Below, piece after piece: positions 34,755 through 47,200 of a stretch of DNA of 64,000 nt. Source of the stretch: Mucidula mucida (lineage: Eukaryota; Basidiomycota; Agaricomycetes; Agaricales; Physalacriaceae). Where the stretch lies: positions 1-64,000 of the forward strand of contig JADNYV010000010.1 in NCBI GenBank assembly GCA_015501055.1, written 5' to 3'. The position numbers were made by a program, and so were the translations under genes. Position 1 is the stretch's first letter, and each line of letters opens with the position of its first letter. The notes beneath the pieces were generated by a model, which ran no database searches, was not told the origin of the DNA, and saw only the letters and a program-made list of their open reading frames with translations.

Positions 34755-37557
34755 TATCTAGAACTAAGATTCAGTGAATCAGAATATTGTTTCCCTAGAC
34801 AGTACTCAATGACCAGGATCTATAGAAGTGTGAGGAGAATAACATATACAGACCCAAATGACGTACAAGTTTTGAGAATGTATTATGAAATGCCCAAACA
34901 TGAGCAATTTCGACAACGGAGAAAGCGTCTGCACTTTTATGCGTCATGACGCACATGGGACGCTTAAATGGTTTGCATAGCTCAACGTTCCAAAATCTGT
35001 GAAGAATAGCGGACTGCTGCCGAGCTACTGCGCGCACTGTTGGTGTTTGATGTAGCGTTTGCGGTACACACCCAGACATTCGGAGTGAACAAACGACACC
35101 GAAATCAGCGACGCCGTTCCGACAAAAATCAATTGTGTCAGAACGGCACTTTTGTGGCACCATTTTGTCGCATTTCATCAAAGTCACTGAAATAGTAGAA
35201 CTTGAGCCCCAACAATAATTCAAGTTGCAGCGCGGAATGATTTCTGGCATCAGATCTCTTATCGCCCGCCATCAAGTCATCAGATACGAGACATAATTTC
35301 ACCTCGCTGTTTCCCGCCGCTCTCTGCCGAAAGACAGCAGCAGGTTTTCGCTCACGTGCATGTTGAGCTTCGGGTTTTTCGAACTCCACCAGCATGAGCT
35401 CTCTCCATTGATCCCAAATCCCCTTGAAGTCCCCTGCACTCCACTTGGCTCGGCCCCTGCAATCACTCGCACAGCACAGTGGCAGTCAGGTGCTGAGCCC
35501 TCAGGTTACTGCCAGCCTGCCACACCGATATATGGCCCGGAATGAAGCCTGACGACAGCGAGGAGAAGACGGTTATGGGAACGAGACCTTGACTGGACGA
35601 GGGCGAGGACGAGAGCCACTTGCGACACTGCCGACTGACCCGCCATGCACTACGCTAGCCCAATAAGGACGATGGTTGCCTAACCAAATGAGGATGATAC
35701 CAGACGGCAACATTGCGATATGGGGACTCCAGAGGCTATGCAAATGCTGACAACAATCACAACTTTGAGATTCACAGCACTAGTCCGCGACAACGCCTAG
35801 CTGGTGACCAACACAATAAGCTTGCGGACGAGACACGAACAATGAGCCCACAACCACAATCAGCCCATGGTGCGATCACCCGAACACACGACACCAACCA
35901 GCCTATGACAATGATCTCTGCAACCATCCTGAGTCTGCGGCCAACAACTTTGATAAGCATGGGACAACATGTAACGAAGCAGCAGCGAGAGGCTACAAGC
36001 AGCTACGACACTGTGCGTCAAACAAGCGAGCTCTGAGCAGTGATGACTTCTAGTGGTCGTGACTCAGCGACACTGACATACTTAGATGCTATAGCAAGGT
36101 CAAAGGCTGCGGGTTGGACGCTTCTCGCTGTCGTTGCAAAAAAGGTGAGATTTCATCATCTTAGTATTTACGGCTCTAATTTCGGCCTGTGCTTCTAGAT
36201 GCACTCTCCATCTTGATGACAACAGCAGGTGCAGTGACAAACACGTTGGGATTCATTTATAGCGGCAACGGACTCAAACAAGTGATTATGTTTTCTTACG
36301 GTATTGAGCCACTGCTCATTCAACATTTCCAGGTCCTCATAGATGGGTCTCCTATTCCTTGGGTTGTTTTTGGGGTATCATTACAATTGCCTCATGTCTT
36401 TATATACCGTATATAATACATATGCTTTTCCTACATTATTTTAAGCAGTGGATATGATGACAATGGCACCCCAGCAGTAGTAAGAGGCCGGGACAGGACC
36501 CTATCTTGAGACACCGGCACGTTACATTTCAGGTATGTGCCGACATTATATCTCTGACAGTAACATATGTCCGGTACTTTCATGTCACATTTTTGGTACC
36601 CGTCAAATTTACGCCGGATCAGTGTCGCGGATGTCCACCTGTGTAGCTTAAGATCCGGGAGAACTAACACCCAGCTGCCATTGGTGTCCACGAAAGGATC
36701 GTCTTTAAGAGGATCGTTGCCGATTCAGAGGAAGGTACATTCGGGTTTCGGATATCTGATTGAGCATCAGACACTTCGTTCATTATACGGAACACAAACA
36801 GGTATTCGGACAGGCGTACCAGTAGTCCAGAAGAGTTTCTCGCAAAATGGCCATCTTGGTCTTCTTCGTGAACAGAAGACCTTGGGCTTTGCAAGCATTG
36901 TGTAAGGGAAATTTTGCCCTGGTCTTCTTCCTTAGGGTTCGTCAGAACATACCAGCAGAGACAGATTGCAGTCAGTAGACCCAGTTCTTTCTTAAAGACC
37001 TCGAATGATTTGGGATTATGATCTGGATCATACGGGGTAACGACTTGAGGTCTGTTAGATGATGGCATGGATGTCTCTGGCCAGGATGGAGGATCACTAA
37101 GGGTCAGAGTCTGGTGAGAGTCGTAAGACATAACTTTGTGTTCCCACAATGAGAAGAGCCAGAATTGCGAGGAGGAGGGTGGAACACAATTCAGACTACA
37201 CAACCTATTGCGTCCCAAATATAGCATGGAAACACAAAGGCAAGCCCACGGCACATGTGGCCCAAGGACAGCAAAGAAGGCGCAAATGGGCATACCAAAA
37301 GCTTGAGGAAACAACACTGGGAGCTTCATTGAATATAGCAAGGTATGTCGTCTTGAGACATAGAAATCTGCCGTAGAACGTCTTACGCGCTGATGAGATG
37401 AATCGGCATCGATAATAGATACATGGAGATTTTCCGCGCCACGGCTACTAACCGTTGATCCGATAAATCAGTAGCCTGGGCACCTGCTCTAGTACGCGGG
37501 AAGACAATTGTTCCTATTAGCTGGCGCGCACTAATTTCAGAGGTAAGAATCCTTCTG
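34755..37557. other. Gene-poor stretch with no convincing gene
   Basis: About 2.8 kb. Short frames occur on both strands. The longest, 36664-37341 minus (225 codons), contains hydrophobic pieces and a plausible splice pattern but no family motif. A plus-strand segment at 36189-36416 is hydrophobic only. From about 37390 rightwards the sequence is paralogous to the region starting near 58260 (shared AGCTGGCGCGCACTAATTTC). The rest is best read as decayed sequence. Confidence 0.45.
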
Positions 37558-37562
37558 TATGG

Positions 37563-38091
37563 TGTTAGCGACTGACTAAGCCACGAGACTCAACCAGGTA
37601 CCACAGCAAGAACTGAAAGAGAAAACGTTCGCGTTCGTAAGACTAGGCTAGGCCAGGTGTATAAACGAGATCGGAACTAAAGTACAATGATACTACACTA
37701 CTGCTTATATACTAGTAAGTCTGTGTTTGAGACTCCTTGTACATACGCGTTTCCACTAGGGATGCTCCACGCCCTTGACCCAGTGTGGTATGCTACTAGT
37801 CCGTGAAACCATTAAATACGAGTGGTAACTGCATGTAAGTAATAATACTGAAACGTCCATGTGTGCTACGAGTGTCAGCGGTGTGTATACAATAGGGAGT
37901 CCATGAGGTATCAGCATGTATGATGTCATCCATGTGTTGGACGTGTGTCCGACATGAGTACGGCTTCGGTAATAAAAAGGAGTATGATCGGTGACAAAAC
38001 AGATGATGAAACAGTCCGTTGGTTGATAAGACAAGGCCCCCGATAAGATATGATAAGATGTGAAAGTGTGAAAATATGGCAATTCATAACA
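37563..38091 (-). mobile_element. Solo LTR of the local Ty3/gypsy element
   Basis: A 529-bp copy of the LTR in minus orientation (TGTTAGCGACTG ... CATAACA). Flanked by the 5-bp direct repeat TATGG (37558-37562 and 38092-38096). The paralogous sequence at 58461-58480 has a single TATGG and no LTR, so the empty site is preserved in the same window. Formed by LTR-LTR recombination of a full insertion. Confidence 0.93.
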
Positions 38092-38317
38092 TATGGCTCA
38101 AGACCAGAAAGACGTACATTGTACTCTCAGATAGAGCTCCTCACATGTAACAGCGAAGATGAAAGGGGCCCTCCTTTGAGTATGGTAAAGAAGAGGAGTT
38201 GTTTGCTGTTTGTAAATCAAAAACCTATGCCATCAAGATCTGGGAATTAGAAACATATGGTATATATACAACAGCCCTCGTATAATACACTACCCTACAC
38301 AAAAGTCAGGCTATATC

Positions 38318-38847
38318 TGTTATGAATTGCCATATTTTCACATTTTCACATCTTATCATATCTTATTGAGGGCCTTGTCTTATCAACCAACGGACTGTTT
38401 CATCATCTATTTTGTTACCAATCATACTCCTTTTTATTACCGAAGCCGTACTCATGTCGGACACACATCCAACACATGGATGACATCATACATGCCGATA
38501 CCTCATGAACTTCCTATTGTATACACACCACCAACACTTGTAGCACACATGGTTGTTTCAGTATTATTACTTACATGCAGTTACCACTTGTATTTAATGG
38601 TTTCACGGACTAGTAGCATATAACACTGGGTCAAGGGTGTGGAGCATCCCTAGTAAAAACACATATGGACAAGGAGTCCCAAACACAGACTTACTAGTAT
38701 ATAAGCAGTAGTGTAGTATCATTGTACTTTAGTTCCGATCTCGTTTATACACCTGGCCTAGCCTAGTCTTACGAACGCAAACACTTTCTCCTTTAGTTCT
38801 TGCTGTGGTACCTGGTTTACTCTTGTGGCTAAAGTCAGTCGCTAACA
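38318..38847 (+). repeat. 5' LTR
   Basis: Begins TGTTATGAATTGCC and ends GTCGCTAACA. A TATA-like box (AGTATATAAGCAG) at about 38695-38708 would be the promoter. Matches the 3' LTR at 44302-44831 with many transition-type differences. Confidence 0.93.
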
Positions 38848-39442
38848 GAAGATCGGAACTACTTTCTACCACCTACCACACATCCCTGATCGTCAATCAG
38901 CACTTCGCTGTTTGATCATCGCACATTCCCCCATTCCCTTTCCTGTTTACAGATTGACGGAATCCTAATCCCAGCGCACGTCCACATATGTGTGTATTGG
39001 TCCCAGTAGCGCCGGCTAACAGTTAGAGATAACTGCCTCGGGTGCTGGAAGTAGCCGCTCTCACGAGAACAAACTTTTGGCAGTTGCACTTCAGTGGGTG
39101 CTGTTTACGGGTCAACCCCCGTTCCCAGGAAAACTTTGGCTTACCTCACACCAGAGGGACGTCGGCTGGGCAATTGCGAACTTGTGACGAGCTCTTGGGC
39201 TCCGTAGATACATAGTCAGTAGTCGGTAAAATAGCGTAGACAGTTACGATACCTACCTACTTTACTTACCTTACAATACACACCATCATTCCCCACCCTA
39301 CCAAGTCCTGGATTCTATTTCAGATCTAGGCAATTCCCCCTTATTCATCCAAACCTCTATTTCCTCACCCGTTTCATCCAAATCTGCATCACCCATATCC
39401 CCACTTTTACCCTTTCACCTGATCTCATCACCCCAATTCACC

Positions 39443-42400
39443 ATGTCCAACAAAGCATCCAAGCCCGTTCATCACACCAATCATGTCCATCACGCCAATG
39501 TCGAACCTAAAGGTTGATCCCTTGTCAACAAGCCTTATGACTATGACGGGGACAAGGCCAAGTACAAGAGCTGGTGGCAATTAATGTTCATATACATCCG
39601 CAACAAGAACAACCTCACATCTGACTCCGAAAGGATTGATGTTGTTCTCCAAGGAGATCACATAGATGCATGGGTCCAGAACTACTCGGACCAGAACTTC
39701 AACGAGGAAGAAGAGGAATGGACAGTCTCTCGGACGGAGTTCAAGGAACATTTGAAGGAGCGATTTGTGGATTCCAACCTCGCGCGAGACGCGCAAGACC
39801 AGATCGAGCGGTTGCGCCAGGGGCAAGACACCGCTCAAGACTTCTTCCAGAAGTTCGAGGTCCTGCTCACTCAGGCAGAATATTCGAAGGATGACGCATT
39901 CATCGTACGACTTCTCGAGACCAACGTCGACGAGAAGATCATCGACCAGATCTATGGCAGCCGAGACAGGTTGCCAGAGAAGTACAAGGATTGGAAGGCA
40001 CAGATCATTCAGATCAATCAGCTGTGGAGAAGGCGGACGGCAAGCAAGAGGTCCGGCATGCAGTCCCGGCCCCAAGCTCCGCAGGCGGCTACATCAAGAG
40101 CCAATCCTATGAACCCACCCCCGACGCCAATCACACGACGAGATGCCACCAGTGTTACCTATGGAGGAGCCGGCAGGCCGATGGATATTGACAACGCACA
40201 CCGAAGGGGACTTTGCTTCAGCTGTGGCAAACACGGCCACGTCAGCAGGTTCTGTCCTAAGAAGGGTCGACCCCAGACATTTGGGGTCTATGGACCAAAA
40301 TGAATGACAGGAGAAGAAGAAGCTGGCCGAAGAGTTGGGTTTTGCGAAGCTCCCGCAGTAGACGCAGTCCTGCCGGAGCAGTTGCCAAGGGAAGAATCGT
40401 CAGATGCAGAATCTATTTATAGTACTGGTACTAAGGCATCTAAAATATCATCGACGATTTTACCACCAAAACCTGCAAAAGAAAGATACGAACCAAACAC
40501 ACCTGAGTGGGTTGCACAAAGGCTAAGAGAGGATGAAGTGCCAAGAGCAGTAGGAATTTTGAAAGCATGGATGCCGGAGCGGAGAGAGGGAGAAGCGACA
40601 GAAGAGAAGGTGATGGCAATCAGAGCGTTGACAAAGGAAGCTGCGGTAGAAGTCGTAACAGAGTTAAAAAAGTCGAGGAAGTATATCCGGGGAACAAAGG
40701 GGCAGGACATAAAACTTTGAGTAACCATAGAGAGCGTACACACAGGCTCTGAATGGGAAACGAGTGCCCTTCTTGACAGCGGAGCAACGGGTTCTTGTAT
40801 CAATAAAGAATTCATTGAGAAGAACGGACTCCCGATCAAGGAGTTACCGGTCAAGCTCCCTGTTTACAATGCGGATGGAACCCTAAACGAGGGAGGAGCA
40901 ATCGAACGTTTTGTGGAGGTCCGGATGAAGATCGGAGATCACGCCGAAAAGATTGAGTTGGCCGTCACCAATCTTGGCAAAACAAGTATCTTTTTGGGGT
41001 TAGATTGGTTACAATACCACAACCCCACAATCAACTGGACGGAATCCACATTGACTTTTGATTGATGCCCAGACCGTTGCGGCTACCTACCCGAGTATGA
41101 CTCGCCAGAAGATGAAGGAGAAGATGTAGAAGAGAAGCTGGAGGAGGGAGAGCGGTTGTTCTGGATGGACTGGGACAACTATTGCAAAAGCGGTGAAAAG
41201 CTAAGATCACAACAGCCTTCATCCGCTGCTGCACCTTACATTGAGGAATTCTCCGATGTATTTAGCAAGGCGGACTTTGACAAGCTACCGGAGCGAAGAC
41301 CCTGGGATCACGCGATAGAACTCACGCCTGGTTCCAAACCGGTTGACTGCAAGGTCTATCCCCTTAGTCCATCTGAGCAAAAGGCATTAGACGAGTTCTT
41401 GGAGGAAAACATATGCACGGGATGCATATGGCCATCAATCTCACCCATGGCGTCACCCTTCTTCTTTGTCAAGAAGAAGGACGGAAGTCTTCGGCCCGTG
41501 CAGTATTATCGGAAATTGAATGACATGATGATCAAAAACCGATACCCCTTACCGTTGATCCAAGAACTTATTGACAAGCTGAAGGGAGCAAAGTGTTTCA
41601 CAAAGATGGATGTCCGATGGGGTTACAATAACATCCGGATCAAAGAAGGTGATGAGTGGAAAGCGGTGTTTAGAACAAACCAAGGCCTGTTCGAGCCCTC
41701 AGTCATGTTCTTCAGACTTACAAACTCGCCGGCGATGTTCCAATCGTTCATGAATCACATTCTGAAGGAGCTGATTAATGAAGGACATGTTATAGTTTAC
41801 TTGGATGACATACTTATCTTTACGAACACGTTGGAAGAACATAGGCATATCGTACGACGAGTATTAGAAATATTACGAGTAAATAAGTTGTATTTAAAAC
41901 CCGAGAAATGTAGTTTCGAGGCACATACTGTAGACTACTTAGGAGTTATTGTTGGAGGAGGAGAGGTGAAGATGGATCCGGCAAAAGTGGCCGTAGTAAA
42001 GGAATGGAAGGAGCCGACGAAGAAGAAGGAAGTACAGTCATTCCTGGGCTTCTGCAACTTCTACCGACATTTTATCCGGGGATTTGCGGAAGTAGCAAAG
42101 CCATTGACATTGCTAACTGGGAAGGGCGAGTGGGTTTGGGGCATGGAGCAGCACGAGGCATTTGAGGAGTTGAAGCGGAGGATGACGGAAGAACCCGTTC
42201 TGATCGTACCACGCGACGACGGCAAGTTTCGAGTTGAGGCAGACTCCTCGAACTATGCGAACGGGGCGGTTCTTTCCCAGTTGGTGGACGGAAAATGGAG
42301 ACCAGTAGCCTTTCGGTCTCGCGCGCTGAACGAAGTAGAGCGCAATTATGAGATCTACGACAAAGAGATGATGGCTATTATGGACTTGATTGACGACTGG

Positions 42401-44290
42401 AGGCAATGCCTCCTAGGCGCTAAGGAGACAGTGGAGGTTTTCACCAATCATCAAAACCTTCAGTACTTCAGGAAGCCGCAGAAGTTGAACCGGAGGCAGG
42501 CACAATGGGTTACGGAGTTGGCAGAATATGTCATACAGATGATTCATAAGCCAGGCAAGACAATGGGAAAAGCTGATGCCTTGTCAAGGATGACAGGCCT
42601 TGAGAAGGGGGAAAAAGATAACAAAAACATTGTTTTGCTAAAACCGGAGTTTTTTATATCACAAATTCAATTTTCTTTACGTACGGTAGCTACACCGGAG
42701 GACGAATTACTTAACAAAATCAAACAAAGAAAAGAAAACAAAGACAGATATGTACAAAAAGCATTAGAAAACAAAGAAAAAGGATGGGAAGAGAAGGAAA
42801 ATGGACTTATTATGTGGAAAGATCATATTTACATACCGAAGGACAAGGAATTGCGGTGAAAAGTTATTGGAATGCATCATGATGCACAGCTTGCTGGGCA
42901 TCCGGAACAGTACAAGACTCTCGAGTTGATCACACGCACCTATTGGTGGCCAGGAATCAGCCGAGATGTCCGCGAATACGTGGAAGGGTGTCAAAAATGC
43001 CAAGTTACAAAGTCACATCGCACAAAGCCGGCTGCACCCCTTCATCCTATAGACGTACCAAGCAAACCATGGGAGAAAGTTGGGACGGACATGATTGGTG
43101 AGTTGCCGGAGTCGGGAGGATACAATGTGATCAGCACATTTGTGGACCATTTCACAAAGCGGTTACACATTATACCAACACACACCACCCTGACGTCAGA
43201 AGGCATGGCTCGTATTTACCGCGATTGAATCTTCCCCATACATGGATTGCCGCGACAGATGATACACAATTAAGGTCCGCAATACCACTCGCGTTTCATG
43301 AAGGAGTTATACCGGCTGTTGGGCATTGAAGGGAACTTTACAACGGCGTATCATCCACAGGCAAATGGGCAGACGGAACGGCTGAACCAAGAGATAGAAC
43401 ATTTCTTACGGTTATTTGTCAACTACCATCAGAACAACTGGCATGAATGGTTACCCTCCGCCGAATTTGTGTACAATGATCAGGTACACTCGGCAACCAA
43501 AGTCACTCCATTCTTCGCAGACATGGGCAGACACCCCTACAAAGGCACCGCTCCAAAAACAACATCGAGAAATGAGACTGCGCAGGAGTTTGCCGACGGC
43601 ATGAGGAAGACATGGGACAAAGTAGGGTCAGCATTGAAGATGGCAAAGGAGGACATGAAACGGTTTTATGACAGGAAGCGGACAGAGGCAGTAGAGTACA
43701 AGGAAGGCGACAAAGTATGGCTAGAAGGGACAAATCTCAGCACGGTCCGACCAATGAAGAAACTCAATGACAAACGTTTTGGGCCGTTCAAAGTGATCAA
43801 GAAAGTTGGGACGAGCTCTTACAAGCTCCAGATTCCTTACACATGAAAAAGCATCCATCCCGTGTTCAACGAGGCTCTGTTGACGCCTTACCACGAACCC
43901 CAATTTCCGACGCAACCCCGAGACACGTGTCCACCACCTATGCTGGAAGGAGCTGAACCGGAATGGGAGGTTGAGAAAGTAGTTAATTCCCAAAAGTACT
44001 GCGGGGGTTTTCAATACAAGGTTCACTGGAAGGGTTATGGCACACACGAGCAGACATGGGAACCGGCATGCAATCTCAAAAATGCTGACAAAGCTATCAG
44101 TGATTTTCACCAACAATATCCGAACAAGCCGAAGCCACTCGCGCTTGCCCGCATTGAAGTTCCCATGTCGCAATTTCCATCCCATTTATTCCAACCCATG
44201 CCACCGCCCGATACCGAACCCCTCAACATGATGCTTCCCTCTGCAGCCCTTATGGAGCAACTCTGGCGCAGAATGGAACTTGCGCCTTAA
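39443..44290 (+). pseudogene. Gag-pol polyprotein of the chromovirus (eight in-frame stops, no frameshift)
   Basis: From ATG 39443 one frame runs 1,616 codons to TAA 44288-44290. It covers gag, the zinc knuckle CFSCGKHGHVSRFC, an aspartic protease (LLDSGATGSCI), reverse transcriptase (VIVYLDDILIF), RNase H, integrase with an H-H-C-C zinc domain (HHDAQLAGHPE...CQKCQ), and a C-terminal chromodomain (YKVHWKGYGTHEQTWEP). Stops interrupt at 39515, 40301, 40718, 41063, 42857, 43226, 43271 and 43844. Seven are TGA and one TAA. No indel breaks the frame. The second catalytic Asp of integrase appears as Asn directly before the 43271 stop. The copy cannot be autonomous. Confidence 0.93.
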
Positions 44291-44301
44291 GGAGGGGGTG
44301 A

Positions 44302-44831
44302 TGTTATGAATCGCCATATTTGCACATTCTTAATCTTATTATATCTTATTGGGGGGCTTGTCTTATCAACCAATGGACTGTTTCATCATCTGTTTCGTCA
44401 CCGATCATACTCCTTTTCATTACCAAAGCCGTACTCATGTCAGACACACGTCCAACACATGGATGACATCATACATGCCAATACCTTATGGACTCCCTAT
44501 TGTATACACACCACCAACACTTGTAGCACACATGGTTGTTTCAGTATTATTACTTACATGCAGTTACCACTTGTATTTAATGGTTTCACGGACTAGTAGC
44601 ATACAACACTGGATCAAGGGCGTGGAGTTAACCCTAGCGGAAACACGTATGGACAAGGAGTTCCAAACACAGACTTACTAGTATATAAGCAGTAGCGTAG
44701 CATCATTGTACTTTAGTTCTGATCTCGTTTATATACCTGGCCTAGCCTAGTCTTACGAACGCGAACACTTTCTCTTTTAGTTCTTGCTGTGGTACCTGGT
44801 TTAGTCTCGTGGCTATAGTCAGTCGCTAACA
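44302..44831 (+). repeat. 3' LTR
   Basis: A 530-bp partner of the LTR at 38318. It starts TGTTATGAATCGCC, 11 bases after the gag-pol stop, preceded by the purine run GGAGGGGGTGA. Confidence 0.93.
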
Positions 44832-45152
44832 ATATCAATCTCGAAACTTGTCACCTGCGGTAAGAATGCAGAACCTGCTAGGTCAATGATAAAGACCTCG
44901 TCGAATGCAGTCATGCCATTATATCCACCAAAGAAAAAGAGACGGCTGTCAGCGAGTAAGCAGACATGGTAACCCCGCTGAGACGGAGGCTTGCCGCATA
45001 CTGGGCGGTTCTCGTATTGAAGATTTACTGTGAGATCGACAAAAGTTTCTTTAGCACGTGTAACAAACCCAAACTGAAGCACTTGATGTCTGAAGTATAT
45101 TCTGCACCGTCGTGACCACCTTGCACGAAGATGTAGGTGCCTACTTGAGTAG
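44832..45152 (-). pseudogene. Kelch gene 3' fragment A
   Basis: Minus-strand remnant matching the 3' end of the intact kelch gene at 58681. It reads NRPVCGKPPSQRGYHVCLLA, FFFGGYNGMTAFDEVFIIDL and ends FEIDIVSD, because the LTR insertion supplies the new stop. It breaks off at the solo LTR at 45153. About 9 bases present in the intact gene near 58888 are missing here. Confidence 0.85.
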
Positions 45153-45681
45153 TGTTAGCGACTGACTAAGCCACGAGACTCAATCAGGTACCACAGCAAG
45201 AACTAAAAGAGAAAGCGTTCACGTTCGTAAGACTAGGCTAGGCCAGGTATATAAACGAGATCGGAACTAAAGTACAATGATACTACACTACTGCTTATAT
45301 ACTAGTAAGTCTGTGTTTGAGACTCCTTGTCCATACGTGTTTCCACTAGGGATGCTCCACGCCCTTGACCCAGTGTGGTATGCTACTAGTCCGTGAAACC
45401 ATTAAATACAAGTGGTAACTGCATGTAAGTAATAATACTGAAACGTCCATGTGTGCTACGAGTGTCGGCGGTGTGTATACAATAGGGAGTCCATGAGGTA
45501 TCAGCATGTATGATGTCATCCATGTGTTGGACATGTGTCCAACATGAGTACGGCTTCGGTAATAAAAAGGAGTATGATTGGTAACAAAATAGATGATGAA
45601 ACAGTCCGTTGGTTAATAAGACAAGGCCCTCAATAAGATATGATAAGATGTGAAAATGTGAAAATATGGCGATTCATAACA
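45153..45681 (-). mobile_element. Solo LTR without target-site duplication (recombinant)
   Basis: A 529-bp minus-orientation LTR between two overlapping kelch fragments. The left flank (...GAGTAG) and right flank (ATAAAG...) are not repeats of each other. They correspond to two different positions, about 270 bp apart, in the intact kelch gene. So the LTR joins two formerly separate insertion sites. Confidence 0.87.
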
Positions 45682-46117
45682 ATAAAGACCTCGTCAAATG
45701 CGGTCATGCCATTATATCCACCAAAGAAAAAGAGACGGCTGTCAGCAAGTAAGCAGACATGCTAACCCCGCTGAGACGAAGGCTTGCCGCATACTGGGCG
45801 GTTCTCGTATTGAAGATTTACTGTGACGAAAGTGAGATTGACAAAAGTTTCTTTAGCACATGTAACGAACCCAAACTGAAGCACTTGATGTCTGAAGTAT
45901 ATTCTGCACCGTCGTGACCACCTTGCACGAAGATGTAGGTGCCTACTTGAGTAGCAGTATGGGAGAGTTGCTTGAACGATTCGGATTCAGGAAGGTCAAC
46001 AAGTGTCCATTCCTTGGTTTCTACAACAGTCATAAGAAGACGCCGGAAGGACTGAAACGTCCGTACCCAGATTCAAAAACCATGTCTCGGAAAAACAATC
46101 GGAACCATCGCTGCCAG
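45682..46117 (-). pseudogene. Kelch gene 3' fragment B
   Basis: A second partial copy of the kelch 3' region, overlapping fragment A by about 320 bp. It extends further upstream to ETKEWTLVDLPESESFKQL and TYIFVQGGHDGAEY. It ends abruptly at about 46117, where the sequence switches to the upstream region of the MTDN gene (GTGAGCTGCAGAGC, as at 32284). Confidence 0.85.
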
Positions 46118-46392
46118 TGAGCTGCAGAGCTTACTACACCTCACATAAGTCTATCATAGTGAACGGTGTACATTCACTTTCAAAAGACATGCAGAACAAC
46201 AGATTTTTAGTAGTTGCACTTGCAGTCCAAGCGAGGTATCCTTGAGTAGTTTTCAAATTTACGACAGTCCAGCGACACACGGAGCGAGCCAAAAGTTGCT
46301 GATCCGAGTGACAGGTCCGAGAGCATGGTCCCGTGACACGCTGTCGGAGTTATGTTACAAGGCATTGTCACATTTCTTCTCAACCACTCACC

Positions 46393-47200
46393 ATGACCGA
46401 CAATAAGTTCAATAGCGTGGCGGTTCCACTTGAGGACATTTGCATCGACGTTTTGTCTCCAAAAATTACTATCCCCATACCTTGTCATCGTTTCTCGTCC
46501 ACCAGGGTACAATTATCCCAATCGCTCATCATTTGGCTGACGCGCTCTCCAGCTTGACCCCCTCGAGTTTGCCATGGGCTACCAGCGCGGCGAAATGGAC
46601 GCGATATCAAAGACCGACAAGTCGTTCCAAATTACGGGTGAGCTACCGCTTGTAGTCGAGTATCGACTCATCAATGCTAGTACGCGAGGACGTGTTTGAG
46701 AGCTTGTGCAGGAAACACACTTGGGGGGTCATTCATACAGTGGACGAATACAAGCGTCTTTTCACCTTATTTTGGGACAACTACGATGCTGGTGTCAAGA
46801 ATCGTGTGATGTACACCGAGGTGCGTTCTGAATTCTACCACTGTCCCGAAACGTGTTCATCGTTGCCTAGGAATTCCCCATTCAACCCTCGTACACATAT
46901 CGTCTATTCTTTAATGAGAAGCGCGTGCGACTGCGCCTTCCAGACGGCGAGTTGTGCGTATCGGGGCAGACGCTTGTGACTACAACGCTGCATCCTTGTC
47001 TGGCTCTAGCCTTGGCTTCAGACTTTGTGCTGTATAACAGCCCGCCCAATCTTGAAGTGCCGATCGATCACATTCTCGTTGCGCTTGGCGGGCATCTCAC
47101 TCGCCCTATCTGGCTTTCTTGGTTCAAGAATCGGCCAAGGCTAACAAAGCCGCGTCCCCAAGCTTACGCAATACAGGACCGTCCTACGCAATCCGATTAA
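46393..47200 (+). CDS. Unrecognised protein, MTDN paralogue 2
   Basis: Same four-exon plan as the gene at 32503, from ATG 46393 to TAA 47198-47200. The frame is intact although intron 2 is shortened. Residue changes are spread throughout (for example DVLSPKITIPIPCHRF in exon 1, and HILVALGGHLTRP near the end). Flanked by kelch fragment B upstream and the truncated unknown gene downstream. Confidence 0.6.

Larger units (their letters stand above)
38318..44831 (+). mobile_element. Ty3/gypsy chromovirus LTR retrotransposon, structurally complete, mutated
   Basis: A 6,514-bp element flanked by the direct repeat ATATC (38313-38317 and 44832-44836). The uninterrupted site (single ATATC at 58688-58692) survives in the paralogous kelch gene. 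It has two 530-bp LTRs, one gag-pol frame, a polypurine run GGAGGGGG just before the 3' LTR, and a chromodomain at the end of pol, which makes it a chromovirus. It is inserted at the very end of a kelch gene copy. The LTRs differ from each other at many positions, mostly C/T and G/A. Confidence 0.95.

Noticed and set aside
34797..35395. Overlapping minus-strand frames near 35 kb
   Set aside because: Unrelated reading frames without motifs or consistent splice sites.
35713..36036. 107-codon plus-strand frame
   Set aside because: Gln/Thr-rich translation of simple sequence without start context, splice pattern or motif.
36664..37341. 225-codon minus-strand frame with hydrophobic parts
   Set aside because: No family motif, and surrounded by decayed duplicated sequence; too weak to call a gene.
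39581..40075. 164-codon minus-strand frame
   Set aside because: Antisense of the gag region; no motif of its own.
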